Source: Mesorhizobium sp. NZP2298
Lineage (GTDB): Bacteria > Pseudomonadota > Alphaproteobacteria > Rhizobiales > Rhizobiaceae
Direction of reading: 5' to 3'
Assembly (NCBI RefSeq): GCF_013170825.1
Contig: NZ_CP033365.1
Location: 2,182,001 to 2,246,000, forward strand
Length of the DNA: 64,000 nucleotides
Of the stretch, positions 15,991-25,022 are shown piece after piece. The notes below the pieces were generated by a model, which worked only from the letters and a program-made list of their open reading frames with translations, ran no database searches and was not told the DNA's origin. Within the stretch, counting starts at the first letter, position 1, and each line of letters opens with the position of its first letter. The translations under genes were made by a program, and so were the position numbers.

Positions 15991-17232
15991 CTATTGGAGA
16001 ACCAGATCGGCTTGCAGGGCGCCGGCCGACTTGATGCCTTGCAGGATGGCAATGATGCCATCCGGCTTGACGCCGAGACGGTTGAGGCCGGACACGAGGG
16101 TTTGCAGGTCGGGTCCGTCAAGCACGGCGACGCGGGCGTTGGGCCGACTGACATCGATGGCGGTGAACGGCTCGACGGCGGTTTCGCCCTTGGAGAAGGG
16201 CTCGGGCTGCACGACACGCGGCGCCTCGGTGATGCGCACGGTCAGCGTGCCATGGCTGATGGCGACGCGCGAGATCTTGACGTCGTTGCCGATGACGATG
16301 GTGCCGGTGCGCTCGTCGATGACGACGCGGGCCGGCGTGTCGGATTCAACCACCAGATTCTCGATCTCGGCATAGAAGCGGGCCGCCGAAACGTTCTTCG
16401 GCCGTCTGATCTGGACGGTGCGGGAATCGCGCTCGGCCGCCACGCGCATGCCGAAGCGCTGGCTGGTGTAGTCGTTGATCGCGTCGGCGATGCGGATGGC
16501 GGTCGAAAAATCGGGGTTGCGCAATTGCAGCGTCAACGTCGACTGGTCGTCGAATTCGGCTTTCACCTGCCGCTCGACGATGGCGCCGTTCGGCACCCGG
16601 CCGGCGGTCGGCACGCCTTGCGTCACTTGCTCGGCCTGACCCTGGGCGGTGAAACCCGAAACGATCACGGCGCCCTGGCCGACCGCGTAGATCTCGCCAT
16701 CCGCCGCCTTCAGCGGTGTCATGATCAGCGTGCCGCCGGCAAGCGAGGTGGCGTCGCCCATCGAAGAGACGTCGATGTCGATGCGGGCACCCGACTGCAC
16801 ATAGGGTGGCATGTTGGCGGTGACGATGACGGCGGCGACGTTCTTGGCGCGCGCGCTGCCGCCTTCGGTGGCGATGCCGAGATTCTCGAGCATGGCGCGG
16901 ATAGACTGCTCGGTGAACGGCGAATTGCGCAGGCTGTCGCCGGACCCGGCGAGCCCGATGACGAGGCCGTAGCCAACCAGCTGGTTGTCGCGCGAACTCT
17001 GCAGCTGGGCGATGTCCTTGATGCGCGAGGCGACCTGGCCGGGCGGCAGCGAGCTTGGCCCGGGCGAGACGCGGAACATGCGGGTGGTGGTCGCCGGATC
17101 ATATTCCGGATCGTCGTAGACGCCGCCATTCCTGGCGGCGAGATCGCGCTTGGCCTTGGGTGTCAGGCCGTCGGCCAGCGCCGGCTGCAGGCCGAGCGCG
17201 GTCGCGAGCAGAAGGACAAGCGGGCGCATCAT
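15991..17232 (-). CDS. flgI: Flagellar P-ring protein FlgI
   Basis: 413 aa. The signal peptide is MRPLVLLLATALGLQPALA. The conserved body starts at ASRIKDIAQLQSSRDNQLVG, followed by YGLVIGLAGSGDSLRNSPF and NVAAVIVTANMPPYVQSG, and ends GIIAILQGIKSAGALQADLV. FlgI forms the periplasmic P ring with FlgA as chaperone. A stretch of about 40 residues (around 23-65, KAKRDLAARNGGVYDDPEYD onwards) sits between signal and body and is absent from short FlgI proteins. The start overlaps the flgA stop by ATGA. Confidence 0.95.
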   Translation of the reverse strand: MMRPLVLLLATALGLQPALADGLTPKAKRDLAARNGGVYDDPEYDPATTTRMFRVSPGPSSLPPGQVASRIKDIAQLQSSRDNQLVGYGLVIGLAGSGDSLRNSPFTEQSIRAMLENLGIATEGGSARAKNVAAVIVTANMPPYVQSGARIDIDVSSMGDATSLAGGTLIMTPLKAADGEIYAVGQGAVIVSGFTAQGQAEQVTQGVPTAGRVPNGAIVERQVKAEFDDQSTLTLQLRNPDFSTAIRIADAINDYTSQRFGMRVAAERDSRTVQIRRPKNVSAARFYAEIENLVVESDTPARVVIDERTGTIVIGNDVKISRVAISHGTLTVRITEAPRVVQPEPFSKGETAVEPFTAIDVSRPNARVAVLDGPDLQTLVSGLNRLGVKPDGIIAILQGIKSAGALQADLVLQ

Positions 17233-17768
17233 GAAGCGCTGACCTGGATGGTTCCGTCGGCCATCACCGTGCCGGAGAGGATCTTGCCGCTGTCGCTGTT
17301 GCGAACCTTGATGAGGTCGCCGGCCGAACCTGGCTGCAACGTCACGGCGGTTGCGGTGATCGTCAGTCCGCCAGCGACAAAGAAGACCTGCACCGCGGCA
17401 CCCTGTTCGACCAGCCAGGCCTCGCGGATGGCGGTTGACGGAATGTAGCGGCCGGGCAGCAGCGTACGCTTGGCGATCTTGCCTTGAAGCTCCTCGGCGC
17501 GGGTCGCCATCGCTTCGGGCTTGTGCTTGCCCGGGATCAGGGTCACCTGCTTCAGGGCTGCAAGCTCGATGGTCTCGCCGGGATAGATGACCCGGTTGGG
17601 GATCAGCACGACCTCGCCGGCAGTCTGATTGCTGGCGATCTGCGTCGCCGATTGATTTGCCGACTGATTTGCCGACTCCTGGGCGAAAGCCGGCATGCCG
17701 CCGGCCACCAGCGCAAGGATCAGCGCGGTGCGGCGGAATGCGGAGCAGGAGATCGGCATGACCATCAT
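17229..17768 (-). CDS. flgA: Flagellar P-ring assembly chaperone FlgA
   Basis: 179 aa. The signal peptide RTALILALVAGGMPAFA is followed by a short Ser/Asn/Gln repeat (ESANQSANQSATQIASNQ) that looks like an expanded linker. The SAF-like domain covers VLIPNRVIYPGETIELAAL and GKIAKRTLLPGRYIPSTAIR, and the C-terminal part is VTLQPGSAGDLIKVRNSDSG. FlgA is periplasmic and helps FlgI polymerise. The start could be any of three Met codons (residues 1, 2 or 4). Confidence 0.9.
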   Translation of the reverse strand: MMVMPISCSAFRRTALILALVAGGMPAFAQESANQSANQSATQIASNQTAGEVVLIPNRVIYPGETIELAALKQVTLIPGKHKPEAMATRAEELQGKIAKRTLLPGRYIPSTAIREAWLVEQGAAVQVFFVAGGLTITATAVTLQPGSAGDLIKVRNSDSGKILSGTVMADGTIQVSAS

Positions 17769-17771
17769 CCG

Positions 17772-18560
17772 TTACCTGATGTTCTTGGAGACGACCGAGG
17801 CCATGTCGTCGGCGGCCTGGATCACCTTGGAATTCATCTCATAGGCGCGCTGCGCCGAGATCAGTTCGGTGATTTCCTTGACAGGGTCGACGTTGGAAGC
17901 CTCGAGGTAGCCTTGCTGAATGGTGGCGAAGCCGGGGTCGCCGGGCACGCCGACATTGGCCGGGCCGGAGGCCGTCGTTTCCTGGAACAGATTGTCGCCG
18001 AGGGGTGCGAGGCCGGCCTCGTTGGCGAAGTTGACGATCTGGAGCTGGCCGAGATTCTGCAGGTCGGTCTGGCCGTCGATGCGGGCAAAGACCTGACCGG
18101 TCTTGTTGACGATGACCTCGACGGCGTCGACCGGCACGGTGATGGCCGGAATGACATTGGCGCCATCCACCGTCACCAGCTGGCCGGTGGCGTTGGTGTT
18201 GAAGGCCCCGGCGCGGGTGTAGAGCGTGCCGCCATCGGCGCCCTCGATCTGAAACCAGCCCCTGCCGGTCAGCGCCATGTCGAAACTGTTGCCGGTGCTG
18301 GTCAGTTCGCCCTGGGTGTGCACGTTGCGCACGGCCGTCGTCTTGACGCCGAGGCCGATCGAGACGCCCTCCGGCACCAGCGAGGCGTTGGAGCGGTTGG
18401 GCACGCCCTGCGTGCGGTCGACCTGGTAGAGCAGGTCGGAGAATTCGGCGCGGGCACGCTTGTAGCCGGTGGTGTTGATGTTGGCGATGTTGTTGGCGAT
18501 GACTTCCAGGTTCGTCTGCTGGGCATTCATGCCGGTGGCGGCGATGGCGAGTGCTTTCAT
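17772..18560 (-). CDS. flgG: Flagellar distal rod protein FlgG
   Basis: 262 aa, the standard length. The N-terminal signature [40 protein letters not shown] and the C-terminal [34 protein letters not shown] are typical, with the FlgG-specific [20 protein letters not shown] in the middle. FlgG forms the straight distal rod that crosses the P and L rings. It lies 3 bases upstream of flgA in the operon. Confidence 0.95.
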   Translation of the reverse strand: MKALAIAATGMNAQQTNLEVIANNIANINTTGYKRARAEFSDLLYQVDRTQGVPNRSNASLVPEGVSIGLGVKTTAVRNVHTQGELTSTGNSFDMALTGRGWFQIEGADGGTLYTRAGAFNTNATGQLVTVDGANVIPAITVPVDAVEVIVNKTGQVFARIDGQTDLQNLGQLQIVNFANEAGLAPLGDNLFQETTASGPANVGVPGDPGFATIQQGYLEASNVDPVKEITELISAQRAYEMNSKVIQAADDMASVVSKNIR

Positions 18561-18570
18561 GACCTACTCC

Positions 18571-18894
18571 TCAGATGCCCATGCGACTGACTTCGAGATA
18601 GGCCGAAACGACCTTGTCGCGGATGGCGACGGCGGTCTGAAGCGCCTGCTGAGCGCTCATCACGGCATCGACGACCTGGCGGGTATCGGCATCGCCCTTG
18701 AGCGCCTGCAGCGACACCTGCTCGGCATTCTGCAGCGTGTTGACGGTCTTGGACGCCGCCTGGCTAACCGCTTCCGCGAAGGAGGTGCCAAGGTTGCCGG
18801 CCGTGGCCGGCGCGACACCGCCCTGAAGCAGGTCCGTCGCCGTATCGCCCAGCCCGGGCTTCAGGTTCAGCGCGCCGATGCCATTCACGATCAT
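18571..18894 (-). CDS. fliE: Flagellar hook-basal body complex protein FliE
   Basis: 107 aa. FliE links the MS ring to the proximal rod. The C-terminal motif [36 protein letters not shown] matches the family closely. The ATG overlaps the flgC stop by four bases (18891-18894), and flgG follows after 10 bases. Confidence 0.92.
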   Translation of the reverse strand: MIVNGIGALNLKPGLGDTATDLLQGGVAPATAGNLGTSFAEAVSQAASKTVNTLQNAEQVSLQALKGDADTRQVVDAVMSAQQALQTAVAIRDKVVSAYLEVSRMGI

Positions 18895-19307
18895 TGGTTC
18901 CTCATCAGGTCGATGGTCATTGAAATGAGGTCGCGCGCCTGCTTCACGACTTGCAGGTTGGCCTCGTAGGAGCGGTTGGCCTCGGTCATGTCGGCCATTT
19001 CGATCAGCACGTTGACATTGGGCATCTTGACGTAGCCCTTCTCGTCGGCGGCCTCGTTGCCGGGCTGGAATTCAACGGGAAAATCACTCGGATCGCGGTC
19101 GATCGAGTTCACTTCAACCGTCGAGCTGCCGGACGCCCGGTCGAGTTCGGAGACGAAGCTGATGGTCTTGCGGCGATAGGGGTCGGCGCCGGGCGTGGTG
19201 CCGGTCGACTGGGCATTGGCGAGGTTTTCCGAAACCACGCGCAGGCGCTCGGACTGGGCGCCGAGGCCGGATGCTGCGACTTTCAGGGCTGCGGTCAGCG
19301 CGTCCAT
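18891..19307 (-). CDS. flgC: Flagellar proximal rod protein FlgC
   Basis: 138 aa, the usual length. It has the N-terminal rod motif [38 protein letters not shown] and the C-terminal [40 protein letters not shown]. Both D0 helices are intact. It starts 2 bases after the flgB stop. Confidence 0.94.
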   Translation of the reverse strand: MDALTAALKVAASGLGAQSERLRVVSENLANAQSTGTTPGADPYRRKTISFVSELDRASGSSTVEVNSIDRDPSDFPVEFQPGNEAADEKGYVKMPNVNVLIEMADMTEANRSYEANLQVVKQARDLISMTIDLMRNQ

Positions 19308-19309
19308 GA

Positions 19310-19690
19310 TCAGCTCTTCACCGCCATCATCATCATCGAGTGGAAGGCCTTGACGATCGCCGTGTTGAGTTCGAAGGAGCGGCGCACTTCGCCGGCCTTG
19401 AGAAGCTGGTCTTCAAGCACGACGGTGTTCTTGGACGGCATGACCACGCCGTCATCTTCCTGCGGCTTGATGGTGAAGCCGGCGTTGGTCGCCGCGCTGC
19501 CGAGATGGCCGGCCTCGGTGGTCTGCAGCGACACCGCGGTACGGTCGAGCACCTTTTCGAAGGGTTCGACATCGTTTGCCGTGTAGCCCGGCGTATTGGC
19601 GTTGGCGATGTTGCCGGCGATCGCCGACTGGCGCACGGAAAGCCACTGCGCTTGCTTGGCGGCGAGATCGAAAAGGGAAACAGGCTCCAT
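19310..19690 (-). CDS. flgB: Flagellar proximal rod protein FlgB
   Basis: 126 aa from the ATG at 19690 ([17 protein letters not shown]). Rod-family motifs are [20 protein letters not shown] and the C-terminal [19 protein letters not shown]. An in-frame start 8 codons upstream is possible, but the shorter form matches the family N-terminus. The gap before it (19691-19845) contains a palindromic repeat, so flgB may have its own promoter or be a break point in the operon. Confidence 0.92.
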   Translation of the reverse strand: MEPVSLFDLAAKQAQWLSVRQSAIAGNIANANTPGYTANDVEPFEKVLDRTAVSLQTTEAGHLGSAATNAGFTIKPQEDDGVVMPSKNTVVLEDQLLKAGEVRRSFELNTAIVKAFHSMMMMAVKS

Positions 19691-19757
19691 GGGAATCTCC
19701 GGGCATGTGCCCAAAGACTAGGTCGCCAGTCTTGCGCGGACCTTGCGGACAACCGCT

Positions 19758-19808
19758 AGTGCGTGACGCCGAAAAGCGCGAACCGGTTTTCGGACGACAT
19801 CATGCCTC
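19758..19808 (-). repeat. 51-bp palindromic repeat, copy 1 (degenerate)
   Basis: Read on the minus strand this begins AGAGGCATGATGTCGTCCG, contains AAAACCGGTTCGCGCTTTTC and ends in a degenerate arm. It aligns without gaps to the elements at 27454-27504 and 51842-51892. The inner inverted repeat (CCGAAAA/TTTTCGG) is intact. It lies between the orf at 19846-20724 and flgB. Confidence 0.75.
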
Positions 19809-19845
19809 TCTCCTTGATCCAGAGCCGGGCACAACCGCGACGGCC

Positions 19846-20724
19846 TTATCTGGAAAGCGGGATCACCTGGTTGGCGCTGGTCAGCATGACCCATTTGCCG
19901 TTGCGCTGCTCGATCGACGATACCGTGCTCGAGTCCGGCAGTGTCGAGCCGCGCTGGACCATCCACAGGCCGGTATCGTCCTCGATCATGGCGCGACCGT
20001 TGGCGACGTGAACCATGCGAAATTTCGCGACATCGGCGGGGAAGGGCTGGTCGCCGGGCGGCTGTGCCGGGGTGGCGTCATCCGGCACCGTTCCGGTGGC
20101 GAACAGATCGATGCTGGTGTTGGGAACATCCTTGGCTGTCAGCGGCGCGCTGCGCTCGGCGACCACGCCGCCACCTTCGCGTCCCGAATTGGTGCCGGTG
20201 CCGCCAAACTTGATCGCCTGGACGCCGAATTGGTCCTGGTTGAAGAAGATATACCAGGGAAACAGGGCGCAGATCAGGCCGAGCGTGACGCCGAGCGCGG
20301 CGATGACGAAGTCGCTCCGCCGGTCTGCCTTCCTGGCCAATTTCGGAAATTGTGGCTTTGGCGGCTGCGGCCATTCGGTGACGGGAAACAGACCGTCGAT
20401 CAACGATTCGCGGCTTGCCTGCGTCGTCTCGGCGGCTTCGATAGGGGGAACCAGATGCATGGGGGCCACGGCAGTCTGAGCAAGAACAGGCTGGGATCTG
20501 GAGAGAGCCGGCTCTGATCTGGGTACAGCCGGCTTGGCTCTGGGCAGAGCGGGTTTGGCGGCCCTGGCCAGGACAGCCGCGGTCTTGGCGACTATGGCGC
20601 TGGCGGCCTTTGCCTTGGCGATCCTGGTCTCCTCCGCTCGAGCGTCCTCGGCGGCTTTCGCCTCGGCAAGCATCTCGCTCAGGATGCGCTCGGTATACTG
20701 GCGTTCAGTCTCCTGCTTCGGCAT
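19846..20724 (-). CDS. Conserved membrane protein of the flagellar cluster, function unknown
   Basis: 292 aa. Residues about 1-95 are charged and Ala/Lys/Pro-rich, with a Pro-Ala-Lys/Ser-Glu repeat (AKPALPRAKPAVPRSEPALS). One membrane helix (FVIAALGVTLGLICALFPWY) lies at about 140-160. The C-terminal periplasmic domain (HVANGRAMIEDDTGLWMVQR, TVSSIEQRNGKWVMLTSANQ) resembles a small SH3-like beta domain. No enzyme motif was seen. It overlaps fliI by 20 bases and occupies the place of the unnamed ORF between fliI and flgB in other rhizobia, which supports a flagellar but unassigned role. Confidence 0.75.
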   Translation of the reverse strand: MPKQETERQYTERILSEMLAEAKAAEDARAEETRIAKAKAASAIVAKTAAVLARAAKPALPRAKPAVPRSEPALSRSQPVLAQTAVAPMHLVPPIEAAETTQASRESLIDGLFPVTEWPQPPKPQFPKLARKADRRSDFVIAALGVTLGLICALFPWYIFFNQDQFGVQAIKFGGTGTNSGREGGGVVAERSAPLTAKDVPNTSIDLFATGTVPDDATPAQPPGDQPFPADVAKFRMVHVANGRAMIEDDTGLWMVQRGSTLPDSSTVSSIEQRNGKWVMLTSANQVIPLSR

Positions 20725-22102
20725 TCAGCTTTCCCTTGAGATGGCGGGCGAGATCGGAGAACGGATCGGCCGAAGGGCGGTCCCTGGGCGATTGCGTCAG
20801 CGCCTCGTAGATCAGCGGCACCTGGCGCACGGCGATGTCGAGTTCGGCGTCGGCGCCGCCCTGATACGCGCCGAGCAGGCGAATGTCGCGCGTGTCCTCG
20901 AAGCGGGCGATCATCGATTTCAGCCGCGTCACCAAGGCGCGCTGTTCGACGCTCCAGGCCTTGCCGGCCAGGCGCGATATGGACGACAGCGGATTGACCG
21001 GCGGATAGCGGCCCTGTTCGGCGATCGCGCGGTCGAGCACGACATGGCCGTCGAGAATGCCGCGCACGGAATCGGCGACCGGATCGTTGTGGTCATCACC
21101 GTCGACCAGCACGGAAATGATGGCGGTGATCGAGCCCTTGCCTTCCGCGCCAGGCCCGGCGCGCTCGAGCAGCTTGGGTAGTTCGGTGAAAACCGATGCG
21201 GGATAGCCGCGCGCGACCGGCGGCTCGCCGGTGCCTGTCGCCACCTCGCGCAAGGCATGGGCGAAGCGGGTGATCGAATCCAGCACCAGGAGCACACGTT
21301 GGCCCTGGTCGCGAAAGTGCTCGGCGACCCGCATTGCTGTGTCGGGCGCGCGCCGGCGCATCATGGCGCTCTCGTCACTGGTCGCGACGACCGCCACGGT
21401 CTTGGCCATGCTGTCGCCGATCGTGTCCTCGAGGAATTCGCGGACTTCGCGGCCGCGTTCGCCGATCAGCGCGACGACGACGGTATCGAACGCATCGGCG
21501 CCGGCGAGCATGGCGAGCAGCGTCGACTTGCCGACGCCCGAGCCCGCGAAGACACCCATGCGCTGGCCGAAGCAGAGCGGCGTGAAGATGTCGATGACCT
21601 TGACGCCGGTCATGAAGGCGGTGCCGACGCGTTGCCGTGCCATGGCACCGGGCGTGGTGCCGCCCGACATGTCGTCGCCCCTGATCAGCGGCGGGCCACC
21701 GTCGATCGCCCTGGTGAGCGCGTCGATGGCACGTCCGCGCCACGAGGCGTGCGGCGCCACAGCGAGCGGCCCCCTGCGGAACACTGCATCGCCGATACCG
21801 GCATCGGCGCTGCGTTCGAAGGGCGCGATGACGACCTCGTCGCGGCTGATCTTGACGATCTCGCCGCGGCGCGTGCCGGCCTGGCCGCGCTGCTCGACGA
21901 TGTCGCCCAGCCTGGCGAAATCGGAAAGGCCGCGCACCTTGTAATGCGTGGGCGTGACTTCGGTGACCAGACCGCCACGCTTGACCAGCCCATCGGCGCT
22001 GCTGAAGCGCCGCCATACCCGCTCCAACGCGGCAAGCCGATCTTCCGGCGCCGGCTGGAGCTGAATTTCGGGTGCGCGGATGGATGGCTGGCCGAGCGGC
22101 AT
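20705..22102 (-). CDS. fliI: Flagellar export ATPase FliI
   Basis: 465 aa. Walker A is AGSGVGKST at residues 186-194; the Walker B region is RVLLVLDSITRFAHALREVA. Further family motifs are VVALIGERGREVREFLEDTI and PVARGYPASVFTELPKLLER. FliI is the hexameric ATPase that feeds substrates to the flagellar type III export gate. It begins 1 base after flgF and its 3' end overlaps the next gene. Confidence 0.96.
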   Translation of the reverse strand: MPLGQPSIRAPEIQLQPAPEDRLAALERVWRRFSSADGLVKRGGLVTEVTPTHYKVRGLSDFARLGDIVEQRGQAGTRRGEIVKISRDEVVIAPFERSADAGIGDAVFRRGPLAVAPHASWRGRAIDALTRAIDGGPPLIRGDDMSGGTTPGAMARQRVGTAFMTGVKVIDIFTPLCFGQRMGVFAGSGVGKSTLLAMLAGADAFDTVVVALIGERGREVREFLEDTIGDSMAKTVAVVATSDESAMMRRRAPDTAMRVAEHFRDQGQRVLLVLDSITRFAHALREVATGTGEPPVARGYPASVFTELPKLLERAGPGAEGKGSITAIISVLVDGDDHNDPVADSVRGILDGHVVLDRAIAEQGRYPPVNPLSSISRLAGKAWSVEQRALVTRLKSMIARFEDTRDIRLLGAYQGGADAELDIAVRQVPLIYEALTQSPRDRPSADPFSDLARHLKGKLNAEAGD

Positions 22103-22103
22103 G

Positions 22104-22829
22104 CTACGACTTCGAGCCGAGCGTCTTGATCGCCTCGTCGGTGGAGGAATCCGTCTGCCGCATCAAGGCCGCGGTGTTCTCGAAGGCGCGCTGGACCATG
22201 ATCAGGCGGGTCATCTCCATCACCGGATTGACGTTGGATTCCTCGACGAACCCCTGGGCGATGCCGACATCGGAGCGATCGGTGACCGGATCGGGGGTGC
22301 GCGAAGGCACGATGCCTGAATTGCCGTAGCGCACGAAATTCTCGCCCGGGTCGAAATTGTAGAGGCCGATCGAACCGACAAGCTGTTCGTTCTGGCGCAG
22401 CGAGCCGTCGGCGCCGGCCTTGGGCGGGCCGTTGCGAGGGTCGAGCTGGATCGGCGCACCGCCGGCGTCGAGCACCGGATGGCCTTCGATCGACATCAAC
22501 TCGCCATTCTCGTTCATCGAGAAGCGGCCGTCGCGGGTCATGACGGTGCCGGCCGGCGTGTCGATGGCGAACCAGGCGTCGCCCTGGATGGCGAAATCGA
22601 ATGGATTGCCGGTCTCGGTCAGGGAGCCGTGGGCACCGGAAAGATAGGTCTTGCCGGACGAGGCGAAGGATACCGATTTCTGCCCGGTGCCCGACACCAC
22701 GTCCTCGAACTTCACGCCGGTAGCGCGGAAGCCCACGGTGTTGGCGTTGGCGACATTGTCGGCGATCGTGTCGAGCCGGCGCTCGAGCGCCATCTGCGCG
22801 GAAAGGGCGACGTAGAGACTGTCTTGCAT
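22104..22829 (-). CDS. flgF: Flagellar proximal rod protein FlgF
   Basis: 241 aa. The N-terminus MQDSLYVALSAQMALERRL, NVANANTVGFRATGVKFEDV and the C-terminus EESNVNPVMEMTRLIMVQRA are typical of FlgF. The central AIQGDAWFAIDTPAGTVMTR, DGRFSMNENGELMSIEG is the rod/hook D1 region. It lies 2 bases after the DUF1217 gene and is tightly packed with fliI. Confidence 0.93.
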   Translation of the reverse strand: MQDSLYVALSAQMALERRLDTIADNVANANTVGFRATGVKFEDVVSGTGQKSVSFASSGKTYLSGAHGSLTETGNPFDFAIQGDAWFAIDTPAGTVMTRDGRFSMNENGELMSIEGHPVLDAGGAPIQLDPRNGPPKAGADGSLRQNEQLVGSIGLYNFDPGENFVRYGNSGIVPSRTPDPVTDRSDVGIAQGFVEESNVNPVMEMTRLIMVQRAFENTAALMRQTDSSTDEAIKTLGSKS

Positions 22830-22831
22830 GG

Positions 22832-23953
22832 TCAGAACTTCAACTTCTGCATGGCCATCATCAGGTCGGTGGAGATGCCCGACGTGACTGGCTTGGCAAA
22901 GAGCACGCTGATGGACGACACCGCGGTCGAGGTCGGATTGTTGATCTCGTACATGCTGGTGAAGCGCGTCAGGAACTTGCTGAGCTTCGCCGGATCGGTG
23001 AAATCAGTGAGGTCGAGCTTCTGCTCGAACAACTGCGCCTGCTTGTCGATGTCGGCGGTGGCGAAGGAATCGGGCAGGCCCAGCGCGGTTCGAACGACGC
23101 TGGCAAGCGCCGTGTCGGCCAGCACGTCGTACCAGCTGGTGATGTCGGGCGCCTTGCGCTGGAAATAGAGCGCCAGGCGCACGCCCTCATTGGTCTTGCC
23201 GGCATCCTCCTCCAGCGTCTGGCGCATGTATTTGTCGACGGTCGGCTGTTGCGCCGCATTGATGGTGGTGGCGTTCTCGCCGTACTGCTCGAAGTTGAAG
23301 GCCGAGGCCAGTGCCGCGTAGGCCGGATCCGTCTGCTTGTTGGCGACGCTGTCGGGGTCGCGCACGCCACCCTGCAGGACCTGTTTGATGAGGTCCTTGT
23401 CCTCGGTCGCCGAATCGAGACCGAACGCTGCCAGTGCATAGGTGTAGAGCCGGTCGTTCGACATCAGGTCGTCGATTGACTTCACCTTGGTGATGTTGGC
23501 GAGATAATACGTCGTCTCGCCCTTCACATAGTCTGAATTCGGATCGACGCCGGCGATCTGAGCCTGAGTGGCGTAGTTCTTTGTCACCAGCTGCTGCGCC
23601 TTGTTGTAGATGGTGGCGTCGGCGCCGTTGGCGGCGAAATTGAAGGCGCTGACGAACTGGGCATAGCGCTTGTCGGTCAGCTTGTTGGCGAAACTGTTGG
23701 GGTCGGTGACACCTTCCTTGAGCGCCTTGACCATGAAGGCCTTGGCGTAGTCCATGTCCTCCAGCCCGTAGGCCTTCATGGCATATTTGAACAGCCGGTC
23801 ATTGTTGACGAAATCGTCGATCGATTTCACCTTGGTGATGTTGGCGAGATAATATTTTGTGTCGCGATCGACGGTCGGCTGTTGCTCGATGCGATCGATA
23901 GACTTGTTGATGTCCTTGGTGATCAACTGGTAGCTGGTAAAGGTATTGAGCAA
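22832..23953 (-). CDS. DUF1217 flagellar-cluster protein with internal duplication
   Basis: 373 aa, taken from a TTG (complement of 23951-23953) with a strong GGAGG 7 bases upstream. The resulting N-terminus (M)LNTFTSYQLITKDINKSI matches the usual start of DUF1217 proteins, whereas the ORF from 24037 adds 28 unlikely residues. Two tandem copies of a roughly 95-residue unit are obvious: both contain YYLANITKVKSIDD, NDRL.YA, an A.GL segment, DP.S.ANK.TD..YA and SAFNF. A third divergent unit follows (DITSWYDVLADTALASVVRT). DUF1217 proteins occur beside flgF in Rhizobiales and relatives; their role in motility is not defined. This is the first gene of the long operon. Confidence 0.8.
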   Translation of the reverse strand: MLNTFTSYQLITKDINKSIDRIEQQPTVDRDTKYYLANITKVKSIDDFVNNDRLFKYAMKAYGLEDMDYAKAFMVKALKEGVTDPNSFANKLTDKRYAQFVSAFNFAANGADATIYNKAQQLVTKNYATQAQIAGVDPNSDYVKGETTYYLANITKVKSIDDLMSNDRLYTYALAAFGLDSATEDKDLIKQVLQGGVRDPDSVANKQTDPAYAALASAFNFEQYGENATTINAAQQPTVDKYMRQTLEEDAGKTNEGVRLALYFQRKAPDITSWYDVLADTALASVVRTALGLPDSFATADIDKQAQLFEQKLDLTDFTDPAKLSKFLTRFTSMYEINNPTSTAVSSISVLFAKPVTSGISTDLMMAMQKLKF

Positions 23954-24114
23954 GAACGTGCCTCCGGCCGAAGCTATGCCGGTACAATAGCCGCACTTCC
24001 TTGCGCGAAACTGAATCGCCCTGACATTCGGTTCCACGGCAGCTCGGATTCAAGCCTCACACAAGGCACGGGGACTATCCCTTGCACCTGGTGTGAAATG
24101 CGGAAGGACCTGCC
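23954..24114. promoter_or_regulatory. Divergent promoter region between DUF1217-flgF and motA
   Basis: 161 bases separate the starts of two outward-facing flagellar operons, so both promoters should lie here. In Sinorhizobium the equivalent transcripts are VisNR-dependent. No clear sigma-70 pair or palindrome stood out by eye. The motA-side ribosome site is AAGGA, 7 bases before its GTG. Confidence 0.5.
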
Positions 24115-24990
24115 GTGGGCATTCTGATTGGACTTGTGGTGACGCTCGGCTGCGTCCTCGGCGGCTTCATGGCCATGGGCGGGCATCTGCACGTGCTGGT
24201 CCAGCCCTGGGAAGCCGTGGTCATCTGCGGCGCCGCGTTGGGCACCTTCCTGGTCGCCAATCCGATGAAGACGGTCAAGGATACCGGCAAGGGCATTCTG
24301 GAAGCCTTCAAGCAGGCGGTGCCGAAGGAACAGGATTATCTGGAAACGCTCGGCGTGCTGCACAGCCTGATGCGCGAACTGCGCTCGAAGTCGCGTAGCG
24401 AGGTCGAGGCGCATATCGACAATCCGGAAGAATCAGCCATCTTCCAGGCCTTTCCGACGGTGCTCAAGAATCACGATCTGATGGCTTTCATCTGCGACTA
24501 CTGCCGCATCATCATCATCGGCAATGCCCGCTCGCACGAGATCGAGGCGCTGATGGACGAGGAGATCCAGACCATCAAGACCGACAAGATGAAGGCCTAT
24601 CACGCGCTGGTCGCGGTCGGCGACGGCCTGCCGGCGCTGGGCATCGTCGCCGCGGTGCTGGGCGTGGTCAAGGCGATGGGCGCGCTCGACCAGTCGCCGG
24701 AAATCCTCGGCGGCCTGATCGGCGCCGCACTCGTCGGCACCTTCCTCGGCATCTTCCTGTCCTATGCCGTGGTCGGGCCCGTGGCCACCAAGATCAAGAC
24801 GGTGCGCGAGAAGAAGAACCGCCTCTACATCATCGTCAAGCAGACGCTGCTCGCCTACATGAACGGCGCGCTGCCGCAGGTGGCTATCGAGTTCGGCCGC
24901 AAGACCATCTCATCCTATGAACGGCCGACGATCGATGCCGTCGAGCAGAGCACGATGAACACCGCTTCCGCCGAGAAGAAGGCCGCCTGA
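24115..24990 (+). CDS. motA: Flagellar stator protein MotA
   Basis: 291 aa, starting at a GTG (24115) with AAGGA 7 bases upstream. It has four membrane helices: [35 protein letters not shown], then [20 protein letters not shown] and [20 protein letters not shown]. The large cytoplasmic loop between the second and third has charged residues for FliG contact ([20 protein letters not shown]). MotA with MotB forms the proton-driven stator. It is first in the plus-strand switch operon, unlike many bacteria where motA and motB are adjacent. Confidence 0.96.
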   Translation: MGILIGLVVTLGCVLGGFMAMGGHLHVLVQPWEAVVICGAALGTFLVANPMKTVKDTGKGILEAFKQAVPKEQDYLETLGVLHSLMRELRSKSRSEVEAHIDNPEESAIFQAFPTVLKNHDLMAFICDYCRIIIIGNARSHEIEALMDEEIQTIKTDKMKAYHALVAVGDGLPALGIVAAVLGVVKAMGALDQSPEILGGLIGAALVGTFLGIFLSYAVVGPVATKIKTVREKKNRLYIIVKQTLLAYMNGALPQVAIEFGRKTISSYERPTIDAVEQSTMNTASAEKKAA

Positions 24991-25022
24991 GCGATGCGCG
25001 ACAGCTTGGTACCAGCACTGTC

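Noticed and set aside
23954..24037. N-terminal extension of the DUF1217 protein to an ATG at 24037
   Set aside because: The extra 28 residues do not resemble the family start, and the TTG at 23953 has GGAGG at the right distance.
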